DNA from: Kribbella jiaozuonensis
Lineage (GTDB): Bacteria; Actinomycetota; Actinomycetes; Propionibacteriales; Kribbellaceae
Length of the DNA: 64,000 nucleotides
Direction of reading: 5' to 3'
Assembly: GCF_005233875.1 (NCBI RefSeq)
Contig: NZ_SZPZ01000002.1
Location: 248,001 to 312,000 of the forward strand
This document shows, piece after piece, positions 42,629-50,886 of this stretch. The translations under genes were made by a program, and so were the position numbers. The notes under the pieces were generated by a model, which worked only from the letters and a program-made list of their open reading frames with translations, searched no databases and was not told where the DNA came from. Position 1 is the first letter of the stretch, and every line of letters starts with the position of its first letter.

Positions 42629-43209
42629 CGATGGAGTGAGTCGGCAACAAACTTCTCGAACTGCTCCGGAGTCCAGCCGGACTCGTCGACCAGCTCCTGA
42701 TACACACCGGGCGCCGCGAGCGCGCGGTAGACGGCCTGCGCCTGCTTGAGCGGGATCCGTAGATCAGCCTCCAGCGAGGCGATCATCGCATCCATCACTT
42801 GGTTGCGCCCGGCAAGCTTCGAGCGCAGGAGCGCTTTGGTTTCAGGGCTTTCGTCGGTCGCGGCCTCGAAGATCAGCACGACGTCGAAGCCGGCCGCGTA
42901 CAAGTTGGTGAGCCAACCGGCCGCGCCGCGGAGACGGTCTGCCGGGCCCTCGATCGCAAACACCTGCTCGGCCCGCTCGAGTGCGCCGGCCTCACTGAGC
43001 CACTGGTCGCAGATCAGCGACAGGATCTCCCGCTTGGTGCCGAACGCCGAGTAGACGGTCCGCGTCGCGACACCGGCCTCCTTGGCGATCGCGTCGATGC
43101 TCGTCGCGCCGTACCCCTGCGCGGCGAAGAGCGTGCGGGCCGCGCGGGCGATCCGCAGGCGGGTCTCTTCCGCCTGCACCTGGCGATAGGACTTGACAGC
43201 CTCGGGCAT
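42616..43209 (-). CDS. TetR/AcrR-family regulator
   Basis: 197 residues. The N-terminal HTH reads RIARAARTLFAAQGYGATSIDAIAKEAGVATRTVYSAFGTK (key part: TSIDAIAKEAGVATRTVY). The C-terminal domain (DVVLIFEAATDESPETKALL) is a ligand pocket of unknown specificity. It is divergent from the SnoaL-like gene and the 79 bases between the starts hold a perfect 15-base palindrome, so it probably represses both. ATG at 43207-43209. Confidence 0.9.
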   Translation of the reverse strand: MPEAVKSYRQVQAEETRLRIARAARTLFAAQGYGATSIDAIAKEAGVATRTVYSAFGTKREILSLICDQWLSEAGALERAEQVFAIEGPADRLRGAAGWLTNLYAAGFDVVLIFEAATDESPETKALLRSKLAGRNQVMDAMIASLEADLRIPLKQAQAVYRALAAPGVYQELVDESGWTPEQFEKFVADSLHRQLL

Positions 43210-43234
43210 GTCGGCACACTATCACTGTGTTCAG

Positions 43235-43260
43235 TGCAGTGACACTGCATCGAGTGCACT
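43235..43260. promoter_or_regulatory. TetR operator cluster
   Basis: TGCAGTG-A-CACTGCA (43235-43249) is a perfect 15-base palindrome; AGTGCACT (43253-43260) is a second palindrome of the same half-site theme, and CACTG/CAGTG words recur through the gap. It lies midway between the divergent tetR and SnoaL-like starts, the standard position for TetR autoregulation. Confidence 0.75.
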
Positions 43261-43288
43261 GCTAGTGCAATCTCTTTGAGGGGGAATC

Positions 43289-43705
43289 ATGGAAGGACCA
43301 CGTGAGGTGCTGGAGCGGATCCTGCACGAGGGGTTCGCGACCGGGAACGACGCGATCGTCGACGAGCTCTGCGCGCCGGACCTGGTCGAGCACCAGTTCC
43401 GGCCGGGCCAGTCCGGCGGCGAGGCCCGCGAGCAGGTGAAGGCCGCGATCCGGCAGGTGCACGAACTGATGCCGGACATCAAGTACACGCTGGAGGAGTC
43501 GGTCGTCGTCGGCGATGTCGTCTGGGCCCGAGGCCGCGCACGAGGAACCGCCACCGGCGCCTTCTTCGGCCCACCCAGCAACGCCCCGATCGACATCGCC
43601 CTCTTCGAGATGGCGCGGGTCGTCAACGGCCAGATCGTCGAACACTGGGGCTGCCCGGACCGCTTCGCCCTCCTCGAACAAACGGGCGCCCTGGCACGGC
43701 TCTGA
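43289..43705 (+). CDS. SnoaL-like ester cyclase-fold protein
   Basis: 138 residues of the NTF2-like SnoaL/ester cyclase type: VLERILHEGFATGNDAIVDELCAPDLVEHQ, VKAAIRQVHELMPDIKYTLEE, WARGRARGTATGAFFG and IVEHWGCPDRFALLEQTG (each read in short). His and Asp in EHQ and EHWG are typical pocket residues. Such proteins act on small cyclic or polyketide-like molecules or have no known substrate. No biosynthetic cluster is adjacent. It is divergently controlled by the TetR gene. Confidence 0.85.
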   Translation: MEGPREVLERILHEGFATGNDAIVDELCAPDLVEHQFRPGQSGGEAREQVKAAIRQVHELMPDIKYTLEESVVVGDVVWARGRARGTATGAFFGPPSNAPIDIALFEMARVVNGQIVEHWGCPDRFALLEQTGALARL

Positions 43706-43720
43706 CAGCTTGCGGCCATC

Positions 43721-43742
43721 CGGTCCGCCCCGGGGCGGACCG
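43721..43742 (+). terminator. Perfect 22-base palindrome after the SnoaL-like gene
   Basis: CGGTCCGCCCC followed directly by its complement GGGGCGGACCG. It starts 15 bases after the stop at 43705 and precedes the small lipoprotein start at 43759. As RNA it forms a stable hairpin, so a terminator is likely; as DNA it could also be an operator for the next gene. Confidence 0.55.
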
Positions 43743-43758
43743 CTGGAAGGCTGCGGGA

Positions 43759-44073
43759 ATGGGTCAACTGCGGTGGTCGGGCGTGATTCTGACGACGTTG
43801 CTACTGGCGGGGTGTGGCGACGGCGGTTCAAGTGTCTGGTCGGACGAAGGTTTCACCTGCGACGGCGGACAGTTGCTCGGGTACGACGTGCACAGGACCG
43901 CGATCACGTGCGGATCACGAAGTCTTGAGGGCCTGCTTCGCAGTAGTCGCCGCGTCGGCGCCGTATGCGGTGGTGAGGCGGTCCAGGAAAGTGTCGTGGT
44001 CGAGCGTGTACTCCTGGGTGCCGACCGTTTCGAGGACCGTGGTGGCGAGCGTGCAGCCGAGGTGGGCGGCTGA
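43759..44073 (+). CDS. Small putative lipoprotein, 3' half antisense to adoK (doubtful)
   Basis: 104 residues. The first 25 residues are a convincing lipoprotein signal: GQLRWSG, hydrophobic VILTTLLLA, lipobox LAGC, then GDGGSSVW. Residues 25-53 include three Cys. From about residue 54 the frame lies entirely antisense to the end of adoK (159-base overlap), and that part looks like high-GC shadow sequence. Either the gene is real with an odd tail, or it is the 5' remnant of a lipoprotein gene cut off by a rearrangement next to adoK. Function unknown. Confidence 0.4.
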   Translation: MGQLRWSGVILTTLLLAGCGDGGSSVWSDEGFTCDGGQLLGYDVHRTAITCGSRSLEGLLRSSRRVGAVCGGEAVQESVVVERVLLGADRFEDRGGERAAEVGG

Positions 44074-44895
44074 CTCGTGGTCGAGGCCCGAGGCACGGCC
44101 GGTGAGGTAGCCGGCGCGGAAGGCGTCGCCGCCGCCGGTCGGGTCGACCAGGCCGGGAGCGGGCACGGCCGGAACCTTCGCCAATACGCCGGTCGTGTCC
44201 TCGATCACCACGCCGTCGCCGCCGCGAGTGGTCACGCGGACGCCGACCCGCTCGAGGATCTCGTTGTGGCTCCAGCCGGTCTTCTGCACCATCAGGCCGG
44301 CCTCGTACTCGTTGCTGAACAGGTACGCCGCCCCGTCGATCAGCCGACGGATGTCCGTACCCTCCATCCGCGCCAGCTGCTGTGACGGGTCCGCCGCGAC
44401 GGCGATCCCGTGCTGCTTGGCCAGCTCGGTGTGCTTGATCATCGCGTCCGGGTCGTCGGCCCCGATCAGCACCAGGTCGACGCCGCCGGTGGCCTGATGG
44501 ATGGCGCCCAGGTCGAGCTCGCGCGCCTCGGCCATCGCGCCGGTGTAGAACGAGGCGATCTGGTTCGCGTCCTGGTCCGTCGTACAGGTGAACCGCGCGG
44601 TGTGTACGTTCTCGCAGACGCGGACATGCGACACGTCCACGCCGGCCTCCGTCAGCGCCGCGCCGTACTCGGCGAAGTCGGCGCCGACCGACCCGACGAG
44701 CACCGACCCGAACCCGAGCTGGGCCATGCCGTAGCAGATGTTCGCGCCGACGCCGCCGCGGTGCACCACCAGCTCGTCGACCAGGAAGGACAAGGAGACC
44801 TTGTGCATCTGCTCCTCGAGGAACTGGTCCTTGAACCGGCCCGGGAACGTCATCAGGATGTCGGTCGCGATCGAACCGGCGACGGCGATGCGCAT
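43915..44895 (-). CDS. adoK: Adenosine kinase, actinobacterial PfkB type
   Basis: 326 residues, closely following the mycobacterial adenosine kinase order: IAVAGSIATDILMTFPGRF, KVSLSFLVDELVVHRGGVGAN, HTARFTCTTDQDANQIASFY, AADPSQQLAR and the PfkB signature DPTGGGDAFRAGYLTGR with the catalytic Asp. It salvages adenosine to AMP using ATP. The ATG at 44893-44895 has GAGGGAG upstream; a longer reading adds 32 unsupported residues. It is divergent from the O-methyltransferase gene. Confidence 0.93.
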   Translation of the reverse strand: MRIAVAGSIATDILMTFPGRFKDQFLEEQMHKVSLSFLVDELVVHRGGVGANICYGMAQLGFGSVLVGSVGADFAEYGAALTEAGVDVSHVRVCENVHTARFTCTTDQDANQIASFYTGAMAEARELDLGAIHQATGGVDLVLIGADDPDAMIKHTELAKQHGIAVAADPSQQLARMEGTDIRRLIDGAAYLFSNEYEAGLMVQKTGWSHNEILERVGVRVTTRGGDGVVIEDTTGVLAKVPAVPAPGLVDPTGGGDAFRAGYLTGRASGLDHESAAHLGCTLATTVLETVGTQEYTLDHDTFLDRLTTAYGADAATTAKQALKTS

Positions 44896-44989
44896 ACGGA
44901 ATGCTCCCTCGGGTGGGGTCGGTGTACGGCCAACAGACAGCCAATAGAGACTACAGGCGACCGAACAAATACACGGAGGGCGGGAATTC

Positions 44990-45625
44990 ATGGGCCATCA
45001 GGTACCGGTGACCGAGGAACTGCACGACTACATGGTCGCCCACGGCATGCCGCTGGACGAGATCGCGACCGAGCTGCGCGCCGAGACCGAGAAGCTCGGC
45101 AGCCCCGCGGGGATGCTGACCACCGCCGACCAGGCCGGCCTGCTGACCACGCTGACCCGGCTGATCGGCGCCCGCCGTGCGGTCGAGATCGGCACCTTCA
45201 CCGGGTTCTCCGCGCTGGCGATCTCGCGCGGACTGCCGGACGACGGCGAGCTGATCTGCCTGGACGTCAGCGACGAGTGGACCTCGATCGGCCGCAGGTA
45301 CTGGGAGCGGGCCGGCGTCGCCGACAAGATCGACCTGCGGATCGGTGACGCGCACGACTCCGCGGCGAAGCTCGACGGCGAGTTCGACCTGGCGTTCGTC
45401 GACGCCGACAAAGACTGGTACATCAAGTACTTCGAGACCGTGCTGCCGCTGATCCGCCCGAACGGGCTGATGCTGTTCGACAACACGCTGGCCGGCGGCC
45501 GGGTGATCGACGCGGACGGCCCGGCCGACCGCAAGGAGTTCAACGCACACGTCGCGCAGGACGACCGCGTCGACGTGATCATGCTCGGCATCGGCGACGG
45601 GCTGACGCTGGTCCGGAAGAAGTGA
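44990..45625 (+). CDS. SAM-dependent O-methyltransferase (type 3, CCoAOMT-like)
   Basis: 211 residues. The opening PVTEELHDYMVAHGMPLDEI and the SAM motif AVEIGTFTGFSALAISRGLP are typical of the metal-dependent O-methyltransferase family; the metal site appears as FVDADKDWY and LFDNTLAGG. Substrates in this family are catechol-like small molecules, not predictable here. The ATG has GGAGGG 12-17 bases upstream. It is followed 10 bases later by an ABC ATPase gene. Confidence 0.9.
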   Translation: MGHQVPVTEELHDYMVAHGMPLDEIATELRAETEKLGSPAGMLTTADQAGLLTTLTRLIGARRAVEIGTFTGFSALAISRGLPDDGELICLDVSDEWTSIGRRYWERAGVADKIDLRIGDAHDSAAKLDGEFDLAFVDADKDWYIKYFETVLPLIRPNGLMLFDNTLAGGRVIDADGPADRKEFNAHVAQDDRVDVIMLGIGDGLTLVRKK

Positions 45626-45635
45626 GCTGCACTAA

Positions 45636-46280
45636 ATGAGCAAGAAGGCGGCGCCGCGGCTGACGGTCACGGACCTGCAGCACAAGTACGGCGACCGGCC
45701 GGTGATCGAAGGCCTGACCTTCACGCTGGCCGCGGGACAGGCGATCGCGCTGGTCGGACCGAACGGCGCCGGCAAGACGACCGTCCTGAAGTGCATCGTC
45801 GGTTCGGCCGAGCCGGCCGCCGGGAAGATCCTGCTCGACGGTCTGCCGATCGACGAACGGGCCGAGGTCGTACGGCGTGACGTCGCGACGCTGCTCGACG
45901 ATCTGGACTTCTTCCCGGACCTGACCGCGGCCGAACATCTCGACCTGCTCGCCCGCGCGCACGGCAACGCGTCGCCGGAAGATCTCGTCGACACCACGCT
46001 CGACGACATCGGCCTGCTGCCGGCCGCCGACCAGCTGCCCGGTTCGCTGTCGTCCGGTCAGCGCCGTCGCCTCGCACTGGCGACGGCGCTGGTCCGGCCG
46101 CGCAAGCTGATGGTGCTCGACGAGCCCGAAGCGCGGCTCGATACCGACGGCGTGCAGTGGTTGTCGAACCGGCTGATCGAGGAGAAGAAGTCCGGTACCT
46201 CGATCCTGTTCGCCAGTCATGATCCGGCCCTGGTCGAGACGGTCGCCGACTCCGTCGTGACGCTGACGCCGCTCCCATGA
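45636..46280 (+). CDS. ABC transporter ATPase of a DUF6297-type exporter
   Basis: 214 residues. Walker A is LVGPNGAGKTT, the signature is LSSGQRRRLALATAL (SSGQ in place of SGGQ), Walker B is LMVLDEPEARLD and the switch His is in FASHDPAL. It is a short single-domain ATPase as used by exporters. Its stop overlaps the start of the membrane gene that follows (ATGA), which is its obvious partner. Substrate unknown. Confidence 0.9.
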   Translation: MSKKAAPRLTVTDLQHKYGDRPVIEGLTFTLAAGQAIALVGPNGAGKTTVLKCIVGSAEPAAGKILLDGLPIDERAEVVRRDVATLLDDLDFFPDLTAAEHLDLLARAHGNASPEDLVDTTLDDIGLLPAADQLPGSLSSGQRRRLALATALVRPRKLMVLDEPEARLDTDGVQWLSNRLIEEKKSGTSILFASHDPALVETVADSVVTLTPLP

Positions 46281-47827
46281 GCTCAGCGGACGGCCCTGTT
46301 GTCTTCGATCCCAGCGACTTCGGGGCGATCCCGACGTCTCGGTCGTTGCGGCAGTGGATGCGCACAACCCGGCGACGGCACGCGGATCGATCGTTCTGGC
46401 AGATCTTCGAGGACGTGTACCTGGTCCTGTTCACGCTGGCGATGGTCGGCGCGACCGCCGGCAACGTCGTTCGGCACCTGAACTCGAACGCGGCGCAGTG
46501 CGCGTCCTGGACCTGCGGCGAGCTGACGCACTGGATGCCGTGGATCCTCGTACCGTTGCTGTTGGCAATCACTCTGCGGATGCTGCTGGCGGTCGGTCCG
46601 GTGTCCGCGTCCCGGGCCAGTGGTTTCTGGCTGCTCGCGACGCCGGTCAACCGGGCGGGGCTGCTGCGACCGGCGTACCGGCTGGTGGTCGGTTCTGTGG
46701 CGGTGATCGGGTTCCTGGTGGCGGCGATCATCTGGGCGCTGCTCGGGCGACGGTTCGTCGATGTGCTCGAGGGTGCGGTGCTGATCAGCGCGCTGCTGGT
46801 CTGCGCTGTGATCGCGACGGTCTGGGCGCAGCAGACGGCCCGACGTTCCCGGTGGACGCTCCGGGTGGCGGACCTGCTGCTGGCCGCGGCCGTGGTGCCG
46901 ACGCTCGTGCTGGCGCTTCAGCCCGACCCGACCAAGGGCGCCCAGGTGGCCAACGTGGTGCTCACCATCGGCGACGTACAGGACAACAACCTGGGCGGCC
47001 CGAGTGGGCTGCAGCTCTTCGTGACCTTTGCAGTGGCTGTTGTGGTGTGCGTCGGGTTGACGACCGTGACTTCGCGGACGCTCGACCGGCTGGGGCGGTC
47101 GAGTGTGATCGCCGGTGGTGAACTGCTGGCGGGGCTTGCGGGTGCGGCGAGCAGTTTGGATATCAGCATGCTGGGCGACGTGATCGCCGGGCGGCACTGG
47201 CGGTTGAAGGGGCGGGTGCGGTCGCGGCGCGGCATGGGGTCCCGCGGTGGCGCGATCGTGCAGCGGGAGTTCTTCCGGATCCTGCGCTGGCCGCGGCGGC
47301 TCGTGATCGCGGGTGCCTTGCTGGTCGTGCCGTACGCCGTCGCGGGCGCGGGGTTCGACGTACTCGTTCCGATCGCGGCCGCGTTCGCCGGGTTCATCGC
47401 CGTACGGCCGATGCTCGATGGACTGCGGACGGTCTGCCGTTCGACGGGTCTGGCGCGGGCAATGGGGATGGATCTGCGCGATCTGCGTGTGGTGATGGCG
47501 GTGGTTCCGGGGCTGTTCGCGGTGCTGTGGGCGGGGCTCGCGTTCCCGGCGATCGGCAGTCTGTCGGCGACGTTCGCGGTCGCGGGCGGGGTGATCTCCG
47601 GTGCGGTGCGGCAGGCGTCCGCGCGACCTCCGACGTACGCCGGTCCGCTTGTCGCCTCGCCGATGGGTGCGATCCCGCCGGGGCTGTTCTCCCAGCCGGC
47701 CCGCGGGTTCGACCTGCTGATCCTGTGTCTGGCGCCGGTGCTGCTCAACCTGCCGCCGCTGTGGGTCGTCGCGATCCCGGCGTTCGTCCTCACCGTGATG
47801 TTCTCGGTCCGCCCGAAAACTGACTGA
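46277..47827 (+). CDS. ABC exporter membrane subunit, DUF6297-like
   Basis: 516 residues with about ten or more hydrophobic segments, starting with a soluble head (PSDFGAIPTSRSLRQWMRT) and then FWQIFEDVYLVLFTLAMVGA. The arrangement (ATPase, then a roughly 500-residue multipass protein with GFWLLATPVNRAGLLRP and IVQREFFRILRWPRR) matches the actinobacterial DUF6297 transporter family of unknown substrate. Four-base overlap with the ATPase shows coupling. Followed by a PadR gene across 45 bases. Confidence 0.8.
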   Translation: MSSADGPVVFDPSDFGAIPTSRSLRQWMRTTRRRHADRSFWQIFEDVYLVLFTLAMVGATAGNVVRHLNSNAAQCASWTCGELTHWMPWILVPLLLAITLRMLLAVGPVSASRASGFWLLATPVNRAGLLRPAYRLVVGSVAVIGFLVAAIIWALLGRRFVDVLEGAVLISALLVCAVIATVWAQQTARRSRWTLRVADLLLAAAVVPTLVLALQPDPTKGAQVANVVLTIGDVQDNNLGGPSGLQLFVTFAVAVVVCVGLTTVTSRTLDRLGRSSVIAGGELLAGLAGAASSLDISMLGDVIAGRHWRLKGRVRSRRGMGSRGGAIVQREFFRILRWPRRLVIAGALLVVPYAVAGAGFDVLVPIAAAFAGFIAVRPMLDGLRTVCRSTGLARAMGMDLRDLRVVMAVVPGLFAVLWAGLAFPAIGSLSATFAVAGGVISGAVRQASARPPTYAGPLVASPMGAIPPGLFSQPARGFDLLILCLAPVLLNLPPLWVVAIPAFVLTVMFSVRPKTD

Positions 47828-47848
47828 TCCTCGACTTGGCTTATCTTG

Positions 47849-47872
47849 GCGTGGACAGGTACCTTGTCTCGC
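47849..47872 (+). promoter_or_regulatory. Candidate PadR operator
   Basis: The 24 bases before the padR start include GGACAGGTACCTTGTC, a near-palindrome with the perfect core AGGTACCT and outer GACA/TGTC offset by one base. Its position directly before padR fits autoregulation. No separate ribosome site is visible before the ATG at 47873. Confidence 0.4.
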
Positions 47873-48214
47873 ATGGTAGCCGAGAAGGTCTTCACGCAAC
47901 TGCGCCGCGGGACGCTGGAGTTCTGCGTCCTGGCGCTGTTGCAGGGAGAGCCTCGTTACGGTTTCGAGTTGGTCAAGGCGCTGAGCGAAGTCGACGGGAT
48001 GGTCACGACCGAGGGCACGATCTACCCACTGCTGGCCCGGCTGCGCCGTGAAGGCCTGGTCGAGACGAGCTGGCAGGAGTCCGGATCGGGCCCGCCGCGG
48101 CGGTATTACACCTCGACACCCGAGGGCAGCCAGGCGCTGGCCGCGTTCACCGCGGACTGGCGACGGTTCTGCACCTCGGTCGACAAGATCTTAGAGAGTG
48201 GGAGACGGGGATGA
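47873..48214 (+). CDS. PadR-family transcriptional regulator
   Basis: 113 residues. The winged HTH is complete: LRRGTLEFCVLALLQGEPRYGFELVKAL, TTEGTIYPLLARLRREGLVETSW and RRYYTSTPEGSQAL (read in parts), then a short helix for dimerisation. PadR proteins often repress transporter or membrane-stress genes. The stop overlaps the next start by ATGA, giving the widespread PadR-HAAS pair. An upstream in-frame start at 47846 lacks support. Confidence 0.92.
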   Translation: MVAEKVFTQLRRGTLEFCVLALLQGEPRYGFELVKALSEVDGMVTTEGTIYPLLARLRREGLVETSWQESGSGPPRRYYTSTPEGSQALAAFTADWRRFCTSVDKILESGRRG

Positions 48215-48771
48215 GCATGGAACTGGACAGCGATCGCCTGATCGACGCGTACCTGAACGAGCTGGCCGCTGAGGCCGCGGAGTTGCCGGCCGGACGGCGC
48301 GACGAACTGCTCGCCGACGTCCGGGCGCACATCGCCGAGGCGCGCGCGGAGGGTGCCACGTCCGAGGACGAGATCCGCGAGATGCTGCAGCGGCTCGGCC
48401 GGCCGAGAGAGATCGTCGCCGCCGCGACCGAAGGCCTGGTGCAGGTCGAGGTGCCGCCGCGACTGCGTCCGCGGGACTTCGTCGCGCTCGGGCTGCTGCT
48501 GGTCGGGCCGTACCTGCTGTCGGCCAGCGTGATCGTGGCCGTCGTTGCCTGGGGCATCGGCCTCGGTCTGCTCTGGACGTCGAACCGCTGGACGACAACC
48601 TGGAAGCTGATCGGCACCTTGAGCTGGCCCCTCGGGTACGCCGCGGCTATTGCCCTGGACACATTCCTCCAGGCCCCGATCTGGCTCAGCCTCCTGGCCG
48701 ACTCAGTGATCTCCCTCGGCCTGATCCTCGCCCTGGCCCTGAACGCCCGCCCCCCACGTCAGGCCTCGTAG
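48211..48771 (+). CDS. HAAS-domain membrane protein partnered with PadR
   Basis: 186 residues. The first 80 residues form the HAAS (DUF1700-like) helical domain: IDAYLNELAAEAAELPAGRRDELLADVRAHI and LQRLGRPREIVAAA (key words shown). Four membrane helices follow. In the known PadR-HAAS arrangement the membrane protein is thought to sense a signal and contact the regulator. A strong terminator lies 44 bases after the stop. Confidence 0.88.
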   Translation: MSMELDSDRLIDAYLNELAAEAAELPAGRRDELLADVRAHIAEARAEGATSEDEIREMLQRLGRPREIVAAATEGLVQVEVPPRLRPRDFVALGLLLVGPYLLSASVIVAVVAWGIGLGLLWTSNRWTTTWKLIGTLSWPLGYAAAIALDTFLQAPIWLSLLADSVISLGLILALALNARPPRQAS

Positions 48772-48814
48772 ATCAACCACTTGCAGCTTCAGCAGGAACC
48801 GGTCGCACTACCTA

Positions 48815-48850
48815 AACAGGCCCCACCGACAACTGTCGGTGGGGCCTGTT
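48815..48850 (+). terminator. Strong bidirectional terminator
   Basis: AACAGGCCCCACCGAC (48815-48830), loop AACT, and its perfect complement (48835-48850): 16 uninterrupted pairs ending in TT on the plus strand and preceded by AA, so it can terminate both the HAAS gene and the convergent amidase gene. Confidence 0.9.
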
Positions 48851-48858
48851 GCGTCGTG

Positions 48859-49713
48859 TTAGGCCTTGTCGTCGACCGTGGGGAAGGGGTCGAGGTCGGG
48901 GAGGTTTGGTTCGGGGTCGGTGGTGGGGTCGGGGCCGGGCGGCTCCTGGGTGGGGTCGCCGTCTACTTGGAGGCTTTTGGGGGCGGTGGCCCAGACGGCG
49001 GCGGCTGCGCGGGCGGCGTCGGCGGCGTCGGTCTGGCGTTCGTAGTTCTTGATGTCGAGTGCGTACGCCTTCACCACCGCGGTCAGGTCGCGGCGCAGCT
49101 GCTTGTGCACCCAGAGGGCGTACGCCTGCGAGCGTGCCTCGATGAAGTTCTTGAGTTCCTGCATCTGGGCAGGCGTCATGTCGTCGTCCTCCGAATGGCC
49201 AGGGGTGAATTCGCCGCGGGCGATCGCGGCACGGGCGGGGTCGCCGGGGCAGTCTGTCGGCTCCGGGCGGACCGCGGAGTGCGGCCGGATCGCCGTACCG
49301 CGGGGGTAGAGCCTGCGGAAGTCGGCGATCACCGCGCGGGTGGTCGCCTTCATCGCGGCGGACGGCTGCTCGCCGGTGACGAGCACCAGCAGGATCGCGC
49401 CGTACCGCTCGTTCACGTCGTTGTCGCCGTTCGCGCCGGACTGGGTCCGCAGCCCGCGCAGCGTCCAGGCCCGCCCGGACTGGTCGACCGCGACCTGGTA
49501 CGCGATGTCGGACCAGCCGCGGCTGTCCATGTGGTAGTCCTGCCACCCGCGCAACGCGGACGCGACCGCCGCCTGGGTGTGGATGACCTTCGTCGAGCCG
49601 GTGCCCGGCCAGTGGATCACCGCGCCCTCGACCCGGGACACGGTCAGGTTCCCCGGTCCGCCGGCTTTCGGCGGTCGCGCATTCCACGCGGACCGGGGCA
49701 GATAGTTGACCAT
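48859..49713 (-). CDS. Endolysin-like N-acetylmuramoyl-L-alanine amidase without signal peptide
   Basis: 284 residues. The N-terminal 165 residues are a PGRP/type 2 amidase: RSAWNARPPKAGG, VEGAVIHWPGTG with the first Zn His, WSDIAYQVAVDQSGRAWTLRG, and IRPHSAVRPEPTDCPGD with the second His. The usual H-H-T is H-W-P here. It then has helical segments (MQELKNFIEARSQAYALWVHKQL) and a Pro/Asp-rich tail. There is no signal peptide, unlike the amidase at 11776, so it resembles a phage endolysin or gene-transfer lysis enzyme. No holin, portal or other phage genes are adjacent. Confidence 0.78.
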   Translation of the reverse strand: MVNYLPRSAWNARPPKAGGPGNLTVSRVEGAVIHWPGTGSTKVIHTQAAVASALRGWQDYHMDSRGWSDIAYQVAVDQSGRAWTLRGLRTQSGANGDNDVNERYGAILLVLVTGEQPSAAMKATTRAVIADFRRLYPRGTAIRPHSAVRPEPTDCPGDPARAAIARGEFTPGHSEDDDMTPAQMQELKNFIEARSQAYALWVHKQLRRDLTAVVKAYALDIKNYERQTDAADAARAAAAVWATAPKSLQVDGDPTQEPPGPDPTTDPEPNLPDLDPFPTVDDKA

Positions 49714-49822
49714 CGATGCTCCTCACGTGCCTCACAGCGCCACATACCCACCGCTGGCGCTCGGTAATCAACCGATCACACTGGGCACGCGGCAGTCAAG
49801 CGGTGAGCAGCATCCTTTCAGC

Positions 49823-50875
49823 TCACTGGCGCAGCAGGGGCAGGAGTTGGTCGCCGATCCGGATGGTTTCTTCGCGGTACGGCGTGTCGGAGAGGATGAA
49901 ATGGGTGATGCCGAGGTCGCGGTACTTGTTCAGCGACTTGGCAACCTCGTCGGGGGAGCCGACCAGCCACGTCGTGCCGGCGCCGCCTCCGCCGTACTTC
50001 CCGGGAGCCGTGTAGAGGTTGTCGTCGAGGACCTCGCCGCGCTCGGCCAGGTCGAGCAGGCGCTGCTGACCGACAGCCTTGAACCAGCGGCGGTCGCGAT
50101 TGCCCTGCGCCTCGGCCATCTTCGCGACCTTCGCCTCCGCGTCGGCCCACGCCTCGTCGGCCGTGTCGCGGACCAGCGTCGTGATCCGCAACCCGAACTC
50201 CAGCGGCGCATGCTCGCGCCCGAGCTCTTTCTCGAGATACCGCAGATGTGAGATCCGCTCCGCGATCCCGTCCAGCGGCTCGCCCCAGAACAGCTGTACG
50301 TCGGCATCGGTCGCCGCTACCCGCTGCGCCGCGTCCGACGCCCCACCGAAGTACAGCCGCGGATGCAACCGCCCTTCCCGTACGACGGGACGTGTCGCGA
50401 CCGTCGATCCGGTCACCGAGAAGTACTCGCCCGCGAACGTCACGTCCTCCTCGGTCCACAACCGCCGTACCAGTTGGAGGAACTCCTTCGTCCGGGCGTA
50501 GCGCTGCGGCTGATCGCCCTCGCTGTCGCCGTACGCCGCGAGGTTGTCCTGGCCGGAGACGATGTTGATCAGCAACCGCCCCCCGCTGAGCTCGTCGAGC
50601 GTGCTCGCCGACGACGCGAAGTGCGCCGGGTGCCAGTAGCCGGGCCGGATCGCGGCCAGCGGCTGGAAGGTCGTCGTCCGCGCGGCGAGGGCGGTCGCGA
50701 CCGTGAACGTGTCCGGCCGGCCCCACCCCGTGCCGAGCAGGGCGCCGGACCAGCCGTGGTCCTCGGTGAGCTGCGCCAGCTCGGTCAGGCGCTCGATGCT
50801 GTTGTGTCCCTGGACGGTGTCGTCGCCGCGGTGACCGGGGGCAACCTGGTTCGGGATGTACCAGAGGAAAGTCAT
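49823..50875 (-). CDS. LLM-class flavin-dependent monooxygenase, SsuD-like
   Basis: 350 residues of the bacterial luciferase-like TIM-barrel type. Landmarks close to the alkanesulfonate monooxygenase are LAAIRPGYWHPAHFASSASTLDELSGGRLLINIVSG (in short RPGYWHP, SGGRLLINIVSG), GEYFSVTGS, PRLYFGGASDAA and YGGGGAGTTWLVGSPDEVA. It would use FMNH2 and O2 to release sulfite from sulfonates or a related reaction. No flavin reductase is adjacent; the sulfonate-type transporter is 22 kb away. The ATG faces the DUF2252 gene across a palindrome. Confidence 0.85.
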   Translation of the reverse strand: MTFLWYIPNQVAPGHRGDDTVQGHNSIERLTELAQLTEDHGWSGALLGTGWGRPDTFTVATALAARTTTFQPLAAIRPGYWHPAHFASSASTLDELSGGRLLINIVSGQDNLAAYGDSEGDQPQRYARTKEFLQLVRRLWTEEDVTFAGEYFSVTGSTVATRPVVREGRLHPRLYFGGASDAAQRVAATDADVQLFWGEPLDGIAERISHLRYLEKELGREHAPLEFGLRITTLVRDTADEAWADAEAKVAKMAEAQGNRDRRWFKAVGQQRLLDLAERGEVLDDNLYTAPGKYGGGGAGTTWLVGSPDEVAKSLNKYRDLGITHFILSDTPYREETIRIGDQLLPLLRQ

Positions 50876-50886
50876 GGAAATCAGCT

